This document shows positions 59,749 to 64,000 of a stretch of DNA of 64,000 nucleotides, piece after piece. The notes under the pieces were generated by a model. That model saw only the letters and a program-made list of their open reading frames with translations, was not told the origin of the DNA and searched no databases. Numbering within the stretch: position 1 is the stretch's first letter; the number at the start of each line of letters is the position of its first letter. Location: positions 103,955,666-104,019,665 of the forward strand of contig JBOZIK010000001.1 in the NCBI GenBank assembly GCA_051453625.1. The letters run 5' to 3'. The DNA comes from Welwitschia mirabilis. Taxonomy: Eukaryota > Gnetophyta > Gnetopsida > Welwitschiales. Made by a program: the position numbers and the translations under genes.

Positions 59749-60792
59749 TTTTTAAATTAAAACTTTACATATTTGACCCCTAAATTAATATGTTTTAAGG
59801 CTGTAAATGCTATACTTATAGTTAAATTATTAATAACTATGTCTTATTCTTTGATTCTTGAAACTGTCATTGAGAAGGATATACTTTCAGTATTTTATTT
59901 ACATGTCATCCTAAGCTATTTAAACTTCATTATAGCTGAGCTAGTAAAAGTTACTCGCAATGTCATTAGATCTAACATCATCATCATTGCTTTAGAGTAT
60001 AATGGGTTTTGCAAAAGATGAAATGTTAAGTAAATGATAATTGAATAGATAAACATTATAGCCTAGTGCTTAATTAGTCTATAAAGATAAAGGACTATAT
60101 ATCCATGTTTTATTGCCAAAGGAAATATGTCACTATCCATTTTTTAATAATAAGGATGTACCAAAAGACATCTACAACCCTAAGGATGGCTATATAAGTA
60201 GATCCCATCACACTCCTTGAAAAAATCNNNNNNNNNNNNNNNNNNNNNNNNNNNNNNNNNNNNNNNNNNNNNNNNNNNNNNNNNNNNNNNNNNNNNNNNN
60301 NNNNNNNNNNNNNNNNNNNNNNNNNNNNNNNNNNNNNNNNNNNNNNNNNNNNNNNNNNNNNNNNNNNNNNNNNNNNNNNNNNNNNNNNNNNNNNNNNNNN
60401 NNNNNNNNNNNNNNNNNNNNNNNNNNNNNNNNNNNNNNNNNNNNNNNNNNNNNNNNNNNNNNNNNNNNNNNNNNNNNNNNNNNNNNNNNNNNNNNNNNNN
60501 NNNNNNNNNNNNNNNNNNNNNNNNNNNNNNNNNNNNNNNNNNNNNNNNNNNNNNNNNNNNNNNNNNNNNNNNNNNNNNNNNNNNNNNNNNNNNNNNNNNN
60601 NNNNNNNNNNNNNNNNNNNNNNNNNNNNNNNNNNNNNNNNNNNNNNNNNNNNNNNNNNNNNNNNNNNNNNNNNNNNNNNNNNNNNNNNNNNNNNNNNNNN
60701 NNNNNNNNNNNNNNNNNNNNNNNNNNNNNNNNNNNNNNNNNNNNNNNNNNNNNNNNNNNNNNNNNNNNNNNNNNNNNNNNNNNNNNNNNNNN
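59749..60792 (+). repeat. gypsy W 3' LTR start (mostly N)
   Basis: AAGGGACTATAAAATGGCTAG followed by the purine tract TAAAGGGG (59741-59748) parallels the 3' end signature of Z, so an LTR starts at about 59749. A TATA box CTATATAAG lies at 60190. The rest is N (60228-60792). AAAAAATC stands on both sides of the N run. Confidence 0.45.
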
Positions 60793-61350
60793 AAAAAATC
60801 TTTGATCATTAGAGATTATCAATCATGCTTCTTGGAGTCTTCCATTAGTGGAGCTTGATTTTTCATCTATTCAGTAGAACTTTACTTTGTTAGAACTAGA
60901 ATTCCCATGGTTACGATAAGGGCTTATCTCATCACGAGGTTCTAAGCCTTTCTTCCCCCTTCTTAAGTATGAGAGAATGATTGACTTATCTACCATCTGT
61001 CTTATCAAGCTTTAGTATCTGATCTATGTTAATTTGATACTTACTGTAATGTTTACATCATGAGTAAATACACTTTAATATTTGATTGGATTTTCTTTAT
61101 TCATATGTCATTAATGTAATTATGATTATTAGTTATGCAATAATTTATCCTAAATGTTCTTTTATATTTTTTTCTTAGATCTTTTTCTTCAATTTATTAT
61201 TAGGGTTTAGATGACTGATATGCTAGAGTACAAGATATTTCATGTTATTCTAGTGTTTTTGACATTTCATTGTAAAATGTAACATTTCTAATACTTATAC
61301 TTTTATTACATCCAAAATATGAAATGAGTAATTAATTGCTTGTATCTGAA
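60793..61350 (-). repeat. Dispersed repeat family Y, copy 4 (inverted)
   Basis: Reverse complement of family Y. The GATAAGGGCTTATCTCATC box and the TTCTAAGCCTTTC tract (60915-60960) mirror those near 39.76 and 57.10 kb. Confidence 0.5.
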
Positions 61351-61599
61351 TCCAATTTGTACTTAGCATAATATTTTCACTTAACTAAGGTTTTCTTAAT
61401 AGATTACCTTATGAACAGTCATTCCTAATCCCTAAGACAAGATATCTATTCTATGTAATGTACTACTCTACCTTTAAAATCCCTTTACAAAACTTTCCTA
61501 CTCAAATCCTTATCCAAAACCTTCATTCAAATCTTTTGAGCTTTCAAATACCTCTATAATCCATGAGAGATAATGACAATTAGGGTCAACTACACTATA

Positions 61600-62450
61600 A
61601 TAGGATTCTCTAGTTTATTTACGTAAAACTGCTTCTTATACCTTAATAGAGAGGGCACATCATCTGAAAATTGTGAATTGTAATAAAAGTCAAATTGTAG
61701 TACTATACTTTATGAGCAAATACTCTTAGATAAATTAGTTTTATGTCCAAATCATATTTAATTTAATGTGATTCCCTTTAGATTTCTTATGCATAATGAA
61801 TTTATGATAAACCTAGCAATTAATGTTGCTTCTTCCCACTAGCTTTTGTCCATGTTAGCTTTATTAAGAGTTATCTTACTATCTCTTTCAACACATGATT
61901 TCTTCTTTCTACAATTCTAAACATGAAGTGTTCATTAAATTTTCATGATGTGAATTTAAGAAAATCTATGAAAATATCTTATCAAATCATACCACTCTTA
62001 ATTTGGGTTGTCTTATTTCTTTTTTTTGCCTTTACTTTCATATAAAAAATCTATAGTGCTTCATGTTTATATTGCATCAAGTATATTTAATTAGACGATG
62101 TGTACTCATTTATAAAAATAAGATGGAAAATATGTATTTCTTTCATTAGTATTTATGTTATGATTCTAATGTTTGTATTAGTCCTAAAGGTATTTTATTA
62201 TGCTTTTTAAATTTTCCAAGTTAAATAACATTTATTATCTTTCCTTTGAAACAATTCACATGAATTTCATTAATCATGTTAAAAATTTGAATACCATAAA
62301 CAACATCAAGTATATCATGTACACATTTATAGTCTATGTATTCAAGAAATTTATGTTGTAACCTTATATAACATTGATTCTTTATGGTAAAGATAATGCT
62401 CATTGTGGCATGTAAAGAACACATTCCTTGAATATGTTATCCCATAGTTA
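61600..62450 (-). pseudogene. copia integrase remnant
   Basis: The minus strand reads an integrase zinc-region remnant (KCVHDILDVVYGIQIFNMIN, then CFKGK). After a shredded core it reads NCRKKKSC.ERDSKITLNKA, WEEATLIARFIINSLCIRNL, KGITLN and FGHKTNL. The last blocks match the AERKNRT...FW.EA...A.YI.NR.P...L and WFG.KP..SHL end of copia integrases. Confidence 0.75.
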
Positions 62451-63099
62451 AAATATGATTTTTTTCATTATATTAATAAAAAGGTTCTGATTATTATATC
62501 TCTTGAACACCACATGATATCCTGATTTTCATAGCTAATAGTTAAATAATAAATTATGTTTAAATGGTTATTAATAATATAAATTTTAAATTATGATACT
62601 CCCTAAGTTAGGTTTAAAATTATCATGCTTTTACTTTGAAATTTACTATCTATTCATTTGCTATTTATGTTTTTTATGCTACTTTTTTTTAAAAATTATG
62701 AAATAAATTTCTGGACCTCACAATATTTTTCATGCTATTAGAGGAAATCTATAAGAAAGAAAATAAAAACATTTATTAGTAGTACTAGTATTTATTAAAT
62801 TAAATACCATACATCATGTGTCTATATTAATGTCAATGTTTTCCATGGTATATTTTTTTTTTTAACCATTTGCACATTATTATTACTTGATATATAATTA
62901 TATGATGATTTCATAGATGAATGATTCTTATAAGGTTTAATCTTTTCTATTCAACCATTTATTTCAGCTATTTCCCACATGATTGTTTATATTATTCCAA
63001 CATTACTCAATAGACTATCCAAATGTTTTGCAGATAGTGTAGAAATCTAATTTTATTCCATGCTTAAAATTATTCCATAACTTCACTACTTTCTTGGCA

Positions 63100-63821
63100 T
63101 TTTCTACTCTAGGTCCCTGATTTTCTACACTCATCATATTATCTATTAGTCTAGGATATACTTAAATTATTTTAATAGGTGTGATTACTAGGTCATATTT
63201 ATGGCGTAGTGCCTTAAGACATAATGCTCTAAATTTGAATTAAATAGTATCCTCCCTTTTTCCTGAAGCCATTTATTTATAGAATTCTTTTGATAGATTA
63301 GCCCAGTGAGTGATTTATTTTTACCTAATCCTACAGTTTCCATCTGTCCTAGTAAATCTCTCATATTTAACTCATTGATCATACCATACACATTGCAAAT
63401 CTTGGCCCACATATTAAAGATAATTTTTTCATTACCTACAATATGTTCAGTATCTCTATTAAGTGATGATAGTATCATTATCTTATTATAAGCTTCAAAT
63501 CCTTTAAAGTATGATTGCTTAAGTCTATAAGAATTACAATGAGATTCTCTGTTCCTTGTTCTTGGAAGAATAGTTCTCTATTTTTCTCCATATTATGTAG
63601 TTTTAGGATCCCTTAATCTCTCTTTAGAATTAGGAATAAGACAAAACATCTCTAAGTACTTTAAGTCCTTTTCTGGAGGTGATATCATACTCAGATCAAC
63701 TCTCATTTATATGGTGCTATTCTCATCTAAATCATACATCAACTTCTTTGCTACTATAATTAACGATTTCTTAATGATATCTTCATTAATGATCATTTCA
63801 CTATTTTCATTACTAAATGCC
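63100..63821 (-). pseudogene. copia gag-like remnant
   Basis: Starts MAFSNENSEMIINEDIIKKS at 63821, 51 bases after the primer site. After a frameshift it continues in an open frame (63188-63478) reading KIIFNMWAKICNVYGMINEL, NMRDLLGQMETVGLGKNKSL and LEHYVLRHYAINMT. Position after the primer site and the pattern (W..I...Y, L..L..M, L...I....I) fit a copia gag, but the usual UBN2 landmarks are weak. Confidence 0.55.
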
Positions 63822-63872
63822 ATGTTCTTCACAAGATTTTGCTATAATTTGATCTTGATTTTATTTAATTAG

Positions 63873-63884
63873 GCTTTGATCCCA
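63873..63884 (-). other. copia primer-binding site at the right edge
   Basis: TGGGATCAAAGC on the minus strand, two changes from TGGTATCAGAGC. It directly follows an LTR ending TTAACA (63885 up). Confidence 0.65.
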
Positions 63885-64000
63885 TGTTAAAATAAAATCA
63901 AAGTTTGATGATATCATGTTTGTTTATCACAATTTCTTCAAAGATCTTTCAAAGATTTACCTTAGAAATCTTGACTATATTTTTCACCAGAATACTACTT

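Larger units (their letters stand above)
61590..64000 (-). mobile_element. Ty1/copia remnant, gag to integrase, 5' LTR edge
   Basis: Minus-strand element entering from the right edge: LTR end (63885 up), primer site (63873-63884), gag (63821 to about 63100) and integrase (62.45-61.6 kb). RT, RNase H and the 3' LTR are missing, cut near 61.6 kb next to family Y. Stops throughout. Confidence 0.75.

Overview
This window reads as AT-rich, heterochromatic plant nuclear DNA. Every recognisable coding remnant belongs to plant transposable elements: Ty1/copia and Ty3/gypsy LTR retrotransposons and an L1-type LINE. LTR elements are primed from tRNA-iMet or tRNA-Asp-like sites. I found no intact host gene, RNA gene, CRISPR array or bacterial feature. 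Nearly all reading frames are broken by stops and frameshifts. Where an ancestral base can be inferred, many differences look like C-to-T or G-to-A change, as expected for long-silenced, methylated repeats.

Layout. 1-2210: 3' part of a plus-strand copia element (RT, RNase H, polypurine tract, 3' LTR). 2211-4355: the least repeat-like DNA, with weak coding traces. 4356-23183: a nested block. An old gypsy element (minus strand; gag about 18.1 kb to integrase about 7.9 kb) lies between two inverted 1.9-kb LTRs, each followed inward by a tRNA-Asp-type primer-binding site. A 6-kb LINE (9664-15671, 13-bp target duplication, poly-A) split its RT/RNase H region. The right LTR was split by a 2.85-kb palindromic element (19591-22443), again with two convergent LTR+PBS ends, and flanked by a near-identical 5-bp duplication.

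24362-34331: a short copia element (V) carries inside it a copia derivative, E1 (25465-33793, minus, 5-bp duplication AGTAT). E1 has gag and an accessory ORF but no visible integrase, RT or RNase H. 35150-38180: a second decayed gypsy (gag and RT, minus). 39-42 kb: dispersed repeat family Y. 42.2-49996: a second copia derivative, E2 (minus), with gag, protease and an accessory ORF but again no integrase, RT or RNase H. 50451-56815: remains of a plus-strand gypsy (Z) containing a solo copia LTR (52250-53547). 56816-61350: more family Y and another gypsy 3' end (W). 61590-64000: a minus-strand copia remnant (gag, integrase) running off the window.

Two patterns stand out. (1) Twice, LTR-PBS units face each other, giving palindromic retroelements with U3 ends on both outsides. 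(2) E1 and E2 share the layout gag, accessory ORF and no pol. In each, a cluster of the element's own U3-type palindromic motif (AGACATCT in E1, GGTCGACC in E2) reappears inside the element immediately upstream of the accessory ORF. In E2 it is followed by a TATA box and then the ATG, suggesting an internal promoter. The LINE tail carries a related-looking accessory domain. Eight runs of N are present, and at least two have the same sequence on both sides, pointing to assembly duplication.
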